A DNA stretch of 64,000 bases, from assembly GCA_018001015.1 (NCBI GenBank), contig JAGNIV010000010.1, positions 65,718 to 129,717 on the forward strand. Direction: 5' to 3'. Made by a program: the position numbers and the translations under genes. Below are positions 1 to 8,149 of the stretch, one piece after another; position 1 is the stretch's first letter, and every line of letters starts with the position of its first letter. The stretch is from Phenylobacterium sp. Lineage in GTDB: Bacteria > Pseudomonadota > Alphaproteobacteria > Caulobacterales > Caulobacteraceae. The notes under the pieces were generated by a model. It made no database searches. It was not told the DNA's origin and saw only the letters and a list, made by a program, of their open reading frames with translations.

Positions 1-434
1 ACCTGGTGAGGGTCCTCGAGGTTCATGGTCATCATCCGCAGGGTGTCGCAGATGAAGTCGACGGCGAAGTGGTCCTTGGTCACCTTCGGGAAGCGCGAGA
101 AGATCGAGGAGTCCTTGGGATTCTCGATGTGGCTTTCCAGGGCGATGACGCCCTTGGACTTCATCGTCTTCGTCAGCAGGAACAGCAGGGACAGCAGGTC
201 GCGGTAGTCCGACGCCTTCCACTTGGGGCCGGCGAAAACCTTGGCCAGGCCGCCTCCGGTTCCCTTCACCACCGTCATCGAGTTGGAGACCAGGAAGGCG
301 GCGATCCCCGAGCCGCCGATGGCCATCATCTCGTGGGGGAGGGCGTGCATGATGACGGCCATGTTGCCGCCGGACCACAGGTAGCTGCCGAACACCGTGG
401 CGAAGAGCAGCACAATGCCGATGATCTGAAACAT
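1..434 (-). CDS. motA: flagellar motor stator protein MotA (N-terminal half, runs off left edge)
   Basis: The minus-strand frame opens with ATG at 434 and stays open to the window edge, giving the first 144 residues of a protein whose family is usually about 290 residues. It starts MFQIIGIVLLFATVFG, the first MotA membrane segment, followed by a second hydrophobic stretch near residues 33-52 after the MotA-like loop MHALPHEMMAIGGSG. The cytoplasmic region contains LLFLLTKTMKSKG and ALESHIENP, both typical of MotA. MotA and MotB form the ion-driven stator of the flagellar motor in the inner membrane. The conserved proline and acidic residues of the last membrane helices lie outside the window. 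Two TTAATG direct repeats (475-480 and 482-487) lie just upstream; their role is unknown. The gene is recognised from sequence pattern only. Confidence 0.9.
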   Translation of the reverse strand, partial: MFQIIGIVLLFATVFGSYLWSGGNMAVIMHALPHEMMAIGGSGIAAFLVSNSMTVVKGTGGGLAKVFAGPKWKASDYRDLLSLLFLLTKTMKSKGVIALESHIENPKDSSIFSRFPKVTKDHFAVDFICDTLRMMTMNLEDPHQ

Positions 435-542
435 GCGAGACGGGTCCTGGGACGAATTGTCCGGAGCATCCCCGTTAATGCTTAATGCCCGGTGAGGATT
501 TATGGGCTTTCACCCACCGGCGGCGCGTCGTAACAGCCGGCC

Positions 543-1862
543 ATGCCCAAGTCCGCGCCTGTCGCCGTGAGCCTGCCCAAGTCGTCGTTCGCGATCATCT
601 TCGGGGTCTCCCTGGTGACCGCCATGGGCAATACCGGGATGATCTCGGTGTTGCCGGCGATCGGCCGCTCCATCGGCATTCCCGACTTCCTGGTGGCCGG
701 GGTCTTCTCGCTCTCGGCCCTGCTGTGGGCGGGATCGTCGCCGTTCTGGGCGCGCGCTTCCGATCGGCACGGCCGCAAGCCGCTGATGATCATCGGCCTG
801 ATCGGGTTCGCTGTCTCCATGGCGGCCTGCGCCATGGTCGTCGGCGCCGGGCTGAATCACCTGGCCCACTGGATGGTGATCTTTGTGCTCTTCCTGCTGG
901 CGCGGGCCCTGTTTGGCCTGTTTGGGGCGGCTTCAAACCCCGCGACCCAGGCCTATGTGGCCGAACACACGCCGCCCGCTGAGCGCACCACGGCCATGTC
1001 CAGCCTGGCCGGGGCCTTTGGCCTGGGCACCGTGATCGGCCCGTTCCTCGCGCCGCTGTTCATCCTGCCGTTCATCGGATTGGCCGGGCCGATGGCGATG
1101 TTCTCGGTGATCGCCCTCTCCATGCTGTTCGTGGTTTGGAAATACCTGCCCGAGAGCGCCCACATGCCGGTCCAGCCGGTGAAGATGGATCCCGCCCCCG
1201 GCGCCACGGGCGACGCCAAGGAAAAGCCGATGTGGCGCGACCCGCGCCTGAAGCCTTTCCTGATCTACGGCTTCATCGTCGCGGTCTGCCAGACCGCCCA
1301 GGGCCAGACCCTGGGATTCCTGATCATCGACAAGCTCGGCAAGTCGCCGACCGAGGCGCAGGGCTTCATCGCCATCGCCATGATGTTCGGCGCCATGGCG
1401 GGCCTGCTCTCCCAGTGGGGCATCATCCGCATGTTCGAGATGACCCCGCGACAGCTGCTGCGCTGGGGCGTGGCGGTGGCCGCCCTGGGCAACCTGATCG
1501 TCGCCTTCCAGCCGACCTACGCCGCCGTGGTGGCGGGCTACGCCATTTCAAGCTTGGGCTTCGGCCTGGCGCGTCCCGGCTTCACCGCGGGCTCTTCCCT
1601 GGCGGTCGGCATGCACGAGCAGGCCCGGGCCGCCGGCGCCATCGCGGCGGTCAACGGCGTCAACGTGGTCTTGGCGCCGCTCTTCGTGCTGCTGTACGAG
1701 AAGGTCCACGCCGCGCCCTTCGTGCTCAACATGGTCATGATGCTGGCCATGCTGGTCTACGCCTTCAAGAACCCGCAGCTGGCCAACGCCGATCCCAAGC
1801 CGGCCACACTGGCCGATTCGGCCATGGCGACCCTGGAGAAGAGCGACGAGGGTTCGCTCTAA
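543..1862 (+). CDS. MFS transporter
   Basis: A 439-residue inner-membrane protein of the major facilitator superfamily with about 12 hydrophobic segments split by a hydrophilic central loop (about residues 205-230). The loop between helices 2 and 3 carries the MFS signature ARASDRHGRKP (residues 70-80), matching GxxxDxxGRR/K. The start at 543 directly precedes the hydrophobic N-terminus. The layout resembles proton-driven drug or metabolite exporters of the DHA1 type, but no residue fixes the substrate. It stands alone: MotA is divergent upstream and a transglycosylase gene converges downstream with only 18 bases between the stop codons. Confidence 0.85.
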   Translation: MPKSAPVAVSLPKSSFAIIFGVSLVTAMGNTGMISVLPAIGRSIGIPDFLVAGVFSLSALLWAGSSPFWARASDRHGRKPLMIIGLIGFAVSMAACAMVVGAGLNHLAHWMVIFVLFLLARALFGLFGAASNPATQAYVAEHTPPAERTTAMSSLAGAFGLGTVIGPFLAPLFILPFIGLAGPMAMFSVIALSMLFVVWKYLPESAHMPVQPVKMDPAPGATGDAKEKPMWRDPRLKPFLIYGFIVAVCQTAQGQTLGFLIIDKLGKSPTEAQGFIAIAMMFGAMAGLLSQWGIIRMFEMTPRQLLRWGVAVAALGNLIVAFQPTYAAVVAGYAISSLGFGLARPGFTAGSSLAVGMHEQARAAGAIAAVNGVNVVLAPLFVLLYEKVHAAPFVLNMVMMLAMLVYAFKNPQLANADPKPATLADSAMATLEKSDEGSL

Positions 1863-1880
1863 CCTCGACCCGACGTCGGC

Positions 1881-3158
1881 TTACAGGATGTTGGCCTCGG
1901 TCTTCAGGCGACGGACCATGTCCAGGGACAGGTAGCCGTCGGCCGTGAGCCCCCGGGACTTCTGCCAGCTCCGCAGGGCGTTGCGGGTATTGACCCCCAC
2001 CACCCCATCCGGCGCGCCCGGGTCGAAGCCCAGCTGGGCCAGGGCTCGCTGGGTGACGATGCGGTCGCCGATGGACAACGCGGTCTCGTAGGGCCACGGC
2101 TTGATCACCCCGTCCATGCCGCCGAACCGGTCGGCCAGCAGGCCGACGCCCAGCGCATAGGTGGTGGCGTTGTTGTACTTGCGGATCACGAAGTGGTTGG
2201 GGAACAGCAGGAAGGCGGGGCCCTGCGCGCCGGTCGGCGTGATCAGCATGGCCTTGGCGCCGGCGTCGGCGCTGCTCCAGGGCAGGCCGTCGGAGCGGCG
2301 CACGCCGTGCTGGGCCCACCAGTCGGGAATCTCGCGCGGGCCCTCGGTCAGGCTGTAGTCGAAGCCGTCGGGCACGGTGACCTCGCGCGCCCAGCCTTGG
2401 CCCCGCTGCCAGCCGCCCTTGGCGAGCAGGTTGGCGGCCGAGGCCAGCGCATCGGTGCTGGAGCTCCAGACATCGCGCCGCCCGTCGCCGTCGCCGTCCA
2501 CGGCGGTGGCCAGGAAGCTGGTGGGAATGAACTGGGTCTGGCCCATGGCCCCGGCCCAGGAGCCGCGCAGCTTGCTACGGGGGAATTCACCGGACCCGAT
2601 GATCCGCAGCGCCGCCATCAGCTGGTCTTCGGCGAAGGCCTGGCGGCGGCCCTGGGCGGCCAGCGTCGCCATCGAGCGCACGACGTCGAAGTCCCCCAGC
2701 ACCGACCCGAAGCCGGTCTCCATGGCCCAGATGGCCAACAGGATGTCGCCGGGCACGCCGTAGCGCGCCTCGATGTCCGTCAGGGTCGAGACCATGGCCG
2801 GCTTGCGGCGGGCGGCGATGGCCACCCGGTCCTCGCTGACCACGCCCTTGATGTAGTCGCCGAAGGGCTTGGCGAATTCCGGCTGGCGGGTGTCGAGGCT
2901 GTTGACCCGCGGATCGGGGGTCAACCCGGCCATTTCGCGGTCCAGGAGGCTGGCCGGCAGGCCCGCCTTGACCGCGCGAGTGTAGAAGTCGCGGGCCCAG
3001 TCGTCGAAGCTGCGGTCCCCCGACACGGTCGGCGGGGTCACCGGGGCCGGAGCCTGGGGCGTGGGGGCCGGCGGGGCAGGCGTCACCACCGGCACCAGAT
3101 TGGTGGAGGGGTCGGCGCAGCCGGCCAAGAGCAAGACGAGGAAGACGCGACGATCCAT
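1881..3158 (-). CDS. lytic murein transglycosylase (MltB type) with C-terminal peptidoglycan-binding domain, lipoprotein
   Basis: A 425-residue envelope protein. The N-terminus MDRRVFLVLLLAGC ends in a lipobox (LLAGC, Cys14), so it is probably lipidated and anchored to the outer membrane. A Pro-rich linker (residues 22-45) is followed by an MltB-type catalytic domain; AIWAMETGFGSVLGDFD places the likely catalytic glutamate at residue 147. WAGAMGQTQFIPTSF is the MltB active-site segment. Residues about 365-425 form a PG_binding_1 repeat (LGFDPGAPDGVVG followed by TRNALRSWQ). The family cleaves the MurNAc-GlcNAc bond of peptidoglycan with formation of 1,6-anhydroMurNAc. Its 3' end faces the MFS gene. 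Confidence 0.92.
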   Translation of the reverse strand: MDRRVFLVLLLAGCADPSTNLVPVVTPAPPAPTPQAPAPVTPPTVSGDRSFDDWARDFYTRAVKAGLPASLLDREMAGLTPDPRVNSLDTRQPEFAKPFGDYIKGVVSEDRVAIAARRKPAMVSTLTDIEARYGVPGDILLAIWAMETGFGSVLGDFDVVRSMATLAAQGRRQAFAEDQLMAALRIIGSGEFPRSKLRGSWAGAMGQTQFIPTSFLATAVDGDGDGRRDVWSSSTDALASAANLLAKGGWQRGQGWAREVTVPDGFDYSLTEGPREIPDWWAQHGVRRSDGLPWSSADAGAKAMLITPTGAQGPAFLLFPNHFVIRKYNNATTYALGVGLLADRFGGMDGVIKPWPYETALSIGDRIVTQRALAQLGFDPGAPDGVVGVNTRNALRSWQKSRGLTADGYLSLDMVRRLKTEANIL

Positions 3159-3232
3159 GCCGCCAACTTAACGGTCGGAGCCGCCGTTCTCAATCACAAG
3201 CCCGTCAAGGGCGAGCGGAGGCTGGGGCCGGC

Positions 3233-3859
3233 TCACGCCGCGAAGCTGAGCCTAAGCGTCGTGAGGCTGGTGTCCCGCAGGGGCGTTAGGTCCATGTCGG
3301 GGTCCAGCAGAAGCTGCATGGACAGTCCAAACAGCAGGGCGCCGGTGATCAGGGCCGCGGCGCCGGCGTCCATGCCTGGGCGCACCACGCCCTCGGCCTG
3401 GCCCCGCAGGAAGAAGGCCTCCAGGGCCAGTTCCACCTGCTTGTGGGCCTCCGCGAAGGGCGCCCGCAGTTCCGAGACATCCGCCACGGCCGCGGCCAGC
3501 ACGACGAAATAGGCCCGCAGTTCGCCGTCGCGGTCGAGGGCCGACAGGAAGACCTCGACATAGGTCAGGACCGCGTCGAGGCCGTTCAGCTCCTCGATCC
3601 GGCGATCCTCCAGCAAACCGCCCAGGCGGCCCTGCAGCTGGTTGATGAGCGCCTCGATCAGGCCGCGCTTGGATCCGAACCTCTGGGTGACCAGGCCGCG
3701 GCTGTAGCCGGCCCGAGCGCCGATCTTCTCGAAGGTCGCCGCGCCCATCCCGTGTTCCACCACCAGCTCGGCGGCCGCCGCCAGCAGGCGGCGCTCGGAT
3801 TCGTCGCGGCGGTCGGCCTGGCTTCGGCGGGCTTTGATCTGCGTCAATGTCGTGACCAT
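3233..3859 (-). CDS. TetR/AcrR-family transcriptional regulator
   Basis: A 208-residue regulator. I place the start at 3859 (MVTTLTQIKARR) because an earlier in-frame start at 3895 would put a 12-residue extension across the intergenic dyad. The TetR helix-turn-helix covers about residues 20-66 (LLAAAAELVVEHG, then FEKIGARAGYSRGLVTQRFGSK). The C-terminal helices form the ligand and dimer domain, too variable to name an inducer. The gene is divergent from the P450 gene, with a perfect dyad (3876-3890) between them, so it probably represses the P450-rubredoxin pair and itself. That role is an inference from layout. Confidence 0.88.
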   Translation of the reverse strand: MVTTLTQIKARRSQADRRDESERRLLAAAAELVVEHGMGAATFEKIGARAGYSRGLVTQRFGSKRGLIEALINQLQGRLGGLLEDRRIEELNGLDAVLTYVEVFLSALDRDGELRAYFVVLAAAVADVSELRAPFAEAHKQVELALEAFFLRGQAEGVVRPGMDAGAAALITGALLFGLSMQLLLDPDMDLTPLRDTSLTTLRLSFAA

Positions 3860-3875
3860 GTTGCGAATTCTAGAA

Positions 3876-3890
3876 AGTTGTTGGACAACT
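3876..3890. promoter_or_regulatory. perfect inverted repeat, probable TetR operator
   Basis: AGTTGT-TGG-ACAACT is a perfect 6-bp dyad with a 3-base centre, 17 bases upstream of the TetR start codon and 56 bases upstream of the P450 start. Dyads of this size between a TetR gene and a divergent catabolic gene are commonly the repressor's operator. The dyad is seen directly; its role is inferred. Confidence 0.55.
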
Positions 3891-3945
3891 AACAAGTGAG
3901 CTGCGCGCGAACGACGCGGCTCCGGAAACCGGCCGGGAAACGCGC

Positions 3946-5220
3946 ATGACCATTCCTTCCGATATCGCCCAGACCATCATCGACCCCCGCGCCTATGCCG
4001 ACGGCAAGCAGGTGGACGACGCCTTCGCCTGGCTGCGGCGCGAGGCTCCCCTGGAGCAGGCCCAGCCTGAGGGTTTCGATCCGTTCTGGGTGGTCACCCG
4101 CCACGCCGACATCCTGGAGGTCGAACGCCAGAACGAACTGTTCCACAACGGCGACCGCTCCACCGTGCTCACCACCATCGAGGCCGACAAGAAGGTCCGC
4201 GAGATGATGGGGGGCAGCCCGCACCTCGTCCGGTCCCTGGTGCAGATGGATAACCCCGACCACATGGCCTACCGGCGCCTGACCCAGGGCTCCTTCGTGC
4301 CGCAGAACCTGCGGGCCCTGGAGGGCCGGATCCGCGAGATCGCCCGCGGCTTCGTCGATCGCATGGCCGCCCACGGCAGCCAGTGCGACTTCGCCCGCGA
4401 CGTGGCCTTCCTCTATCCGCTGCACGTGATCATGGAGGTGATCGGGGTGCCGGAGTCAGACGAGCCCCGCATGCTGAAACTCACCCAGGAACTCTTCGGT
4501 AGCGCCGATCCCGAGCTGAGCCGCAGCGGCGGCGCGGCCCAGACCACCGACCAGGGGGTCGACTCCATCCAGTCGGTGGTGATGGACTTCATGCTCTATT
4601 TCAACGCCATCACCGAGGACCGGCGGGTCAATCCCCGAAGTGACCTGGCCAGTGTCATCGCCAACGGCACGGTCAACGGCCAGCCGCTCGGCCACCTGGA
4701 GGCGATGAGCTACTATATCATCGCCGCCACCGCCGGCCACGACACCACCTCGTCCACGACGGCCGGCGCCCTTTGGGCGCTTGCCGAGAACCCCGAGCAG
4801 TTCGCCAAGGTCAAGGCTGACCCGGCCCTGATCCCCGGCCTGATCGAGGAATCGATCCGCTGGGTGACGCCGGTGAAGCACTTCATGCGCACGGCCACCG
4901 CCGACGCCGAACTGGCCGGCAAGAAGATCGCCAAGGGCGACTGGATGATGCTGTCCTACCCGTCGGGTAACCGCGACGAGGCGGTGTTCACCGATCCCTT
5001 TAAGTTCGACGTCGAGCGCACCCCCAACAAGCACGTGGCCTTCGGCTACGGCGCCCATGTCTGCCTGGGCCAGCACCTGGCGCGGATGGAGATGCGGATC
5101 CTCTGGGAGGAGCTGTTCGCACGCCTGGAGTCGGTGGAGCTGGACGGCCCCCCGCGCAACATGGCGGCCAGCTTCGTCTGCGGACCCAAGTCGGTTCCGA
5201 TCCGCTTCAAGATGCACTGA
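3946..5220 (+). CDS. cytochrome P450
   Basis: A 424-residue soluble bacterial P450. The haem-binding loop FGYGAHVCLGQHLAR supplies the thiolate ligand Cys373. The I-helix oxygen-activation motif AGHDTTS is at 263-269 and the K-helix ExxR motif (EESIR) at 301-305. Length and absence of a membrane anchor fit class I bacterial P450s, which hydroxylate terpenoid, steroid or aromatic substrates using a separate redox protein. The rubredoxin gene starts 15 bases downstream and is a candidate electron donor, although 2Fe-2S ferredoxins are the usual partner. The divergent TetR gene and dyad suggest substrate-inducible expression. The substrate cannot be read from sequence. Confidence 0.95.
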   Translation: MTIPSDIAQTIIDPRAYADGKQVDDAFAWLRREAPLEQAQPEGFDPFWVVTRHADILEVERQNELFHNGDRSTVLTTIEADKKVREMMGGSPHLVRSLVQMDNPDHMAYRRLTQGSFVPQNLRALEGRIREIARGFVDRMAAHGSQCDFARDVAFLYPLHVIMEVIGVPESDEPRMLKLTQELFGSADPELSRSGGAAQTTDQGVDSIQSVVMDFMLYFNAITEDRRVNPRSDLASVIANGTVNGQPLGHLEAMSYYIIAATAGHDTTSSTTAGALWALAENPEQFAKVKADPALIPGLIEESIRWVTPVKHFMRTATADAELAGKKIAKGDWMMLSYPSGNRDEAVFTDPFKFDVERTPNKHVAFGYGAHVCLGQHLARMEMRILWEELFARLESVELDGPPRNMAASFVCGPKSVPIRFKMH

Positions 5221-5235
5221 GGACGGTCGGCGCCC

Positions 5236-5406
5236 ATGCCCTTCAAGACCTGGCAGTGCCGCACCTGCGGCTACATCTATGAGGAAGAGTACGGTGATCC
5301 CGGCGAGGGACTGGCGCCGGGAACCCGCTGGTCGGAGATCCCCGACAGCTGGATCTGCCCCCTGTGCGGGACCGCCAAGTCCGAGTTCGACATGATCGAG
5401 CTGTAG
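5236..5406 (+). CDS. rubredoxin
   Basis: A 56-residue protein beginning MPFKTWQCRTCGYIY. The two CxxC pairs, QCRTCGY (Cys8, Cys11) and ICPLCGTAK (about 41 and 44), are the four cysteine ligands of the single iron, and the spacing and DPGEGLAPGTRW segment are classic for rubredoxins. It carries electrons in the cytoplasm. The gene starts 15 bases after the P450 stop, so the two are very probably co-transcribed and this may be the P450's electron donor. Rubredoxins normally serve AlkB-type monooxygenases or peroxide reduction; no alkB or rubredoxin reductase gene is in the window. Confidence 0.95.
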   Translation: MPFKTWQCRTCGYIYEEEYGDPGEGLAPGTRWSEIPDSWICPLCGTAKSEFDMIEL

Positions 5407-5437
5407 GGCGATCGATGACCGATCCGATGGATTTCCT

Positions 5438-5535
5438 CGTCATCCCGGGCGACCCGCAGGGGAGACCCGGGACCTAGGGGGATTGGTCGCGGCCCCTGGG
5501 TCCCGGCGCTTCGCTTCGCTACGGCCGGGATGACG
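5438..5535. repeat. palindromic intergenic repeat, family A copy 1
   Basis: An imperfect inverted repeat of about 98 bp bounded by CGTCATCCCGG and its complement CCGGGATGACG. The core contains GGGACCTAGGGGGATT followed by GCGGCCCCTGGGTCCCGG. It is closely similar to the element at 42297-42390. It lies between rubredoxin and the rpmJ promoter, so transcripts of the P450 operon would fold it into a strong hairpin. Confidence 0.8.
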
Positions 5536-5601
5536 GGGTGTGGTGCTGAGAGCGGAGCGCGCGCGCCATCCGGCGCGCAGGCCCCGGATGTCTCCGCGCC
5601 G

Positions 5602-5630
5602 TTGACTCACCCGCCAGCGCCTCGTATATG
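5602..5630 (+). promoter_or_regulatory. sigma-70 type promoter for rpmJ
   Basis: TTGACT (5602-5607) is separated by exactly 17 bases from TATATG (5625-5630), close to the housekeeping -35 and -10 consensus. Transcription would start near 5637, giving a leader of about 50 bases before rpmJ. An unusually good match for a GC-rich alphaproteobacterium and suited to a ribosomal protein gene. Confidence 0.6.
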
Positions 5631-5686
5631 CGCCGGCTCTTGTAGACACCCCCGGGCGAGAGCCTGGTCTTTAAGAAGATACGGTC

Positions 5687-5812
5687 ATGAAGGTTCGAAG
5701 CTCGCTCAAGTCGCTCAAGACGCGTCACCGCGACTGCAAGCTCGTGCGCCGCAAGGGCGTCGTCTACATCATCAACAAGACCAACCCGCGCTTCAAAGCC
5801 AAGCAAGGCTAA
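5687..5812 (+). CDS. rpmJ: 50S ribosomal protein L36
   Basis: A 41-residue basic protein, [17 protein letters not shown] followed by [17 protein letters not shown], matching the long-established L36 pattern and length. It is the form with a reduced zinc ribbon (few cysteines) seen in alphaproteobacteria. It binds 23S rRNA in the large subunit. The purine-rich AAGAAGA stretch 8-14 bases before the ATG is the likely ribosome-binding site. As in many alphaproteobacteria rpmJ stands outside the main ribosomal operons; a HAD phosphatase gene follows 17 bases downstream and is probably co-transcribed. Confidence 0.97.
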   Translation: MKVRSSLKSLKTRHRDCKLVRRKGVVYIINKTNPRFKAKQG

Positions 5813-5829
5813 GGCCGCCGGTTTCCCAG

Positions 5830-6432
5830 ATGCCCAAGGCGGTCATCTGGGACGTTGGTAATGTGGTCGTGCGCTGGAATCCGCGCACGCTCTACTCTCA
5901 GATTTTTCCAGAGCCGGTCGCTTGCGACCGGTTTTTGTCGTCGGTCTGCACGATGATCTGGCACGTGAACCACGACCTGGGCGTCACCTTCGCCGAGAAT
6001 CGCGTCGCCTTGATCGAACAGCACCCGGAATTCCGAGCCGAGATCGAGGCCTGGGAGACCCGCTGGTGGGACATGTTCTCCGGGACCATCCCCGAGAGCG
6101 AGGCGGCCATCGAGGCCCTGCACGCCGCCGGCGTCCCGCAATACGGCCTGACCAACATGTCGGAAGAGACCTTCGAGGGCACCATGGCCATGAGCCCGGC
6201 CTTCCGACGCTTGGCCGACATCGTGGTCTCGGGCCGCGAGGGGATGATCAAGCCCGACCCCCGCATCTATGCGCTCACCTGCGAACGCTTCGGCCTAGCG
6301 CCGCAGGACATCTTCTTCATCGACGACAGCCTGGCCAACGTGACGAGTGCGCGGGCCTTCGGCATCGACACCCTGCACTTCACCGATCCGTCGGCTTTAC
6401 GGCCGGCGCTTGAGGCGCGCGGCCTGCTCTAG
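5830..6432 (+). CDS. HAD-superfamily hydrolase (YihX-like phosphatase)
   Basis: A 200-residue protein starting MPKAVIWDVGNVVVRW. Motif I reads DVGN, the form of the YihX subgroup of HAD-IA hydrolases, with Asp8 as nucleophile. Motif II is LTNMSEE, motif III the lysine in GMIKPDPRIY, and motif IV FFIDDSLANV. Such enzymes dephosphorylate small sugar phosphates or other metabolites in the cytoplasm. The longer frame back to 5530 is rejected because it crosses rpmJ in another frame and the family motif begins at the 5830 methionine. It is 17 bases from rpmJ and probably shares its promoter. Confidence 0.88.
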   Translation: MPKAVIWDVGNVVVRWNPRTLYSQIFPEPVACDRFLSSVCTMIWHVNHDLGVTFAENRVALIEQHPEFRAEIEAWETRWWDMFSGTIPESEAAIEALHAAGVPQYGLTNMSEETFEGTMAMSPAFRRLADIVVSGREGMIKPDPRIYALTCERFGLAPQDIFFIDDSLANVTSARAFGIDTLHFTDPSALRPALEARGLL

Positions 6433-6492
6433 GCTCGGAACCCTCCGCCCCGGCGGATGTTGTGAAGCGGTCCCATCCCCGAGGAGCTCGCC

Positions 6493-6945
6493 ATGAGCAC
6501 CCCCCACGAACACGCCGTGAAGGTTCTGAACAGCCTGATCGAAACCACCCTCGACAGCGCCAACGGCTACAAGGAGGCCGCGCACAGCTCGCAGGACGGC
6601 CAGTACAAGACCATGTTCAGCGAGCGCTCCCTGAAGCGCATGAAGATCACCGGTGAGCTGCAGCAGGAGGTCCGCACCTTCGGCGGCGAACCGGAGGACG
6701 ACCAGTCCGTGCTCGGCAAGGCCCACAACATGTTCGTCGATCTGAAGGCCGCCGTCCTCGGCCACGACGAGAAGGCCATCGTCAACGAGGTCGAGCGCGG
6801 CGAGGACTTCATCAAGGCGAAGTTCGAGAAGGCCCTGGCGGAGGATGACCTGCCGGCCACGGTCCGCGAGGTGGTCAGCCGCGCCTTCGCCGACATCAAG
6901 TCCGACCACGACTCCATCAGCGCCCTGAAGAAGACGCTGAACTAG
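6493..6945 (+). CDS. PA2169-family (DUF2383) four-helix-bundle protein
   Basis: A 150-residue all-helical protein beginning MSTPHEHAVKVLNSLIETT. The run LDSANGYKEAAHSSQDGQY, and the later blocks around VERGEDFIKAKFEKAL and SDHDSISALK, fit the DUF2383/PA2169 family, a ferritin-like bundle often seen in stress or stationary-phase settings. No biochemical role is established. There is no signal peptide, so it should be cytoplasmic. GAGGAGCTCGCC directly before the ATG at 6493 supplies a good Shine-Dalgarno sequence. Confidence 0.82.
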   Translation: MSTPHEHAVKVLNSLIETTLDSANGYKEAAHSSQDGQYKTMFSERSLKRMKITGELQQEVRTFGGEPEDDQSVLGKAHNMFVDLKAAVLGHDEKAIVNEVERGEDFIKAKFEKALAEDDLPATVREVVSRAFADIKSDHDSISALKKTLN

Positions 6946-6992
6946 CAACAGGGCCCGGCTCCGGCGTGCTCGCGGGAGCCGGGCCTCGAAGC

Positions 6993-7262
6993 CTACTGCG
7001 TGTTGGCTGCCGCGTCCGCGGCGGCGTCGGCCTTGCGGGCGACCGTGCCGGCGGCGGCTTCGGTATTGGCCGCGGCGTTGTCCATCGCCACCGCGGTGTT
7101 GGCGGCGGCGGCGTCAGCGTTCGCGGCGGTGTCATTGGCGGCCGAGGCGGCAGCGGCGCCGGCCTGGTCGGCGGCTTCGGCCGCATGGTTTTCGGTCTTC
7201 TGCGAGCAGGCGGCGAGCGCCAGGCTGGCGACGGCGGCCGAGATGATCAGGGTCGTGCGCAT
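6993..7262 (-). CDS. small Ala/Asn/Asp-rich lipoprotein
   Basis: An 89-residue protein; I chose MRTTLIISAAVASLALAAC at 7262 because GGAGAA lies just upstream, whereas the ATG at 7274 has no clear ribosome site. LAAC is a lipobox, so the mature part is probably lipidated. The remainder is a low-complexity, almost purely Ala-rich stretch with repeated AADAAAN-like units and likely helical or coiled-coil character, resembling small Lpp-like or entericidin-like envelope proteins. No catalytic feature is visible and function is unknown. Confidence 0.7.
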   Translation of the reverse strand: MRTTLIISAAVASLALAACSQKTENHAAEAADQAGAAAASAANDTAANADAAAANTAVAMDNAAANTEAAAGTVARKADAAADAAANTQ

Positions 7263-7554
7263 CAAGTTCTCCATTCAAGGTTCGGCCCCGTCGGGCGTCG
7301 ACGGAAGCTGGCAAGCTCAACTGCTGAACCGCGACTTGGATGCATGCTGGCGAGTGGTTCGTCACCCGCCGGGTCGAAGACCATCTGATCCGGCGACCTG
7401 CGCCGCGCTCGCGCGTTTGGGAGGACAGGTCATGGGGACCGCCGCGGTGTCCCGCCTCAACCGATCACCCCGGCGAAGGTTCAGAGCAGATGACAGGGGC
7501 CAGCCCCGAGGCTAGTGTCCGCCGCTTTCCAGCCTCTCCTTTCCGCGAGCTCCC

Positions 7555-7821
7555 ATGGCCGACGACGCTTCCCACGCTGACATCCTGAACCAGACGGCCC
7601 AGGGCCAGCTGAAGAGCATCATCGAGCGCATTGAGCGCTTGGAGCAGGAGAAGTCGGAGATCGCCGAGCAGATCAAGGAAGTCTTCGCCGAGGCCAAGGG
7701 CAACGGCTTCGACGTCAAGATCCTCCGCAAGGTGATCCGCATCCGCAAGCAGGACGCCGCCAAGCGCCAGGAAGAAGATGCGATCCTGGATCTCTACCTC
7801 TCCGCGCTCGGAGTGATTTGA
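7555..7821 (+). CDS. gapR: nucleoid-associated protein GapR (DUF2312)
   Basis: An 88-residue protein. The core [33 protein letters not shown] and [17 protein letters not shown] matches GapR of Caulobacter crescentus almost residue for residue. GapR tetramers enclose overtwisted, AT-rich DNA ahead of replication forks and transcription units and are needed for normal chromosome replication and asymmetric division. The N-terminal two thirds forms a long coiled coil and the basic RKxxRIRKQ segment contacts DNA. Its stop codon overlaps the TTG start of the next gene, so translation is probably coupled. The 292-base gap upstream should hold its promoter; I see no clear boxes. Confidence 0.95.
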   Translation: MADDASHADILNQTAQGQLKSIIERIERLEQEKSEIAEQIKEVFAEAKGNGFDVKILRKVIRIRKQDAAKRQEEDAILDLYLSALGVI

Positions 7822-8144
7822 AGCAGGGCCCGCCAGATCGGAAGGCGCAGGCCCAGCGGGCCGCGCTGAACGCCCTGCGTCGCGCCCAGCGCGCGGCCGA
7901 CAAGGCGGGCGTCAAGCTCTCCGACTGGGAGGGCGAGTTCCTGGAGTCCGTCACCGAGCGGGTGAAGACCTACGGCCGCGCCTTCGCCGATCCCGAGAAG
8001 GGCGGCGCAGGCGAAGCCTTCTCGGTGATGCAGCACATCAAGCTGAAAGAGATTGTCGCCAAGGCCAAGGGCGAGCCCCGCTTCCCGCCCAAGCGCGGCG
8101 GCGGCTTCAAGCGCCGCGGCAAGCCTGAGACCAAGGGCGACTGA
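7818..8144 (+). CDS. conserved hypothetical basic protein downstream of gapR
   Basis: A 108-residue protein starting with TTG at 7818; the TTGA overlap with the gapR stop argues for translational coupling. It is rich in Arg, Lys and Ala. Residues about 8-32 form a basic helix ([20 protein letters not shown]), a middle part reads [20 protein letters not shown], and the C-terminus is a Lys/Arg/Gly tail ([13 protein letters not shown]). The charge suggests nucleic acid binding, but I recognise no named domain. The gene is followed 5 bases later by a GIY-YIG-like gene. Confidence 0.75.
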   Translation: MKQGPPDRKAQAQRAALNALRRAQRAADKAGVKLSDWEGEFLESVTERVKTYGRAFADPEKGGAGEAFSVMQHIKLKEIVAKAKGEPRFPPKRGGGFKRRGKPETKGD

Positions 8145-8149
8145 CCCCC

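Noticed and set aside
2193-3512. A 439-codon forward frame opposite the lytic transglycosylase and TetR genes
   Set aside because: It spans two real genes in antisense and has repetitive Gly/Ala/Arg composition.
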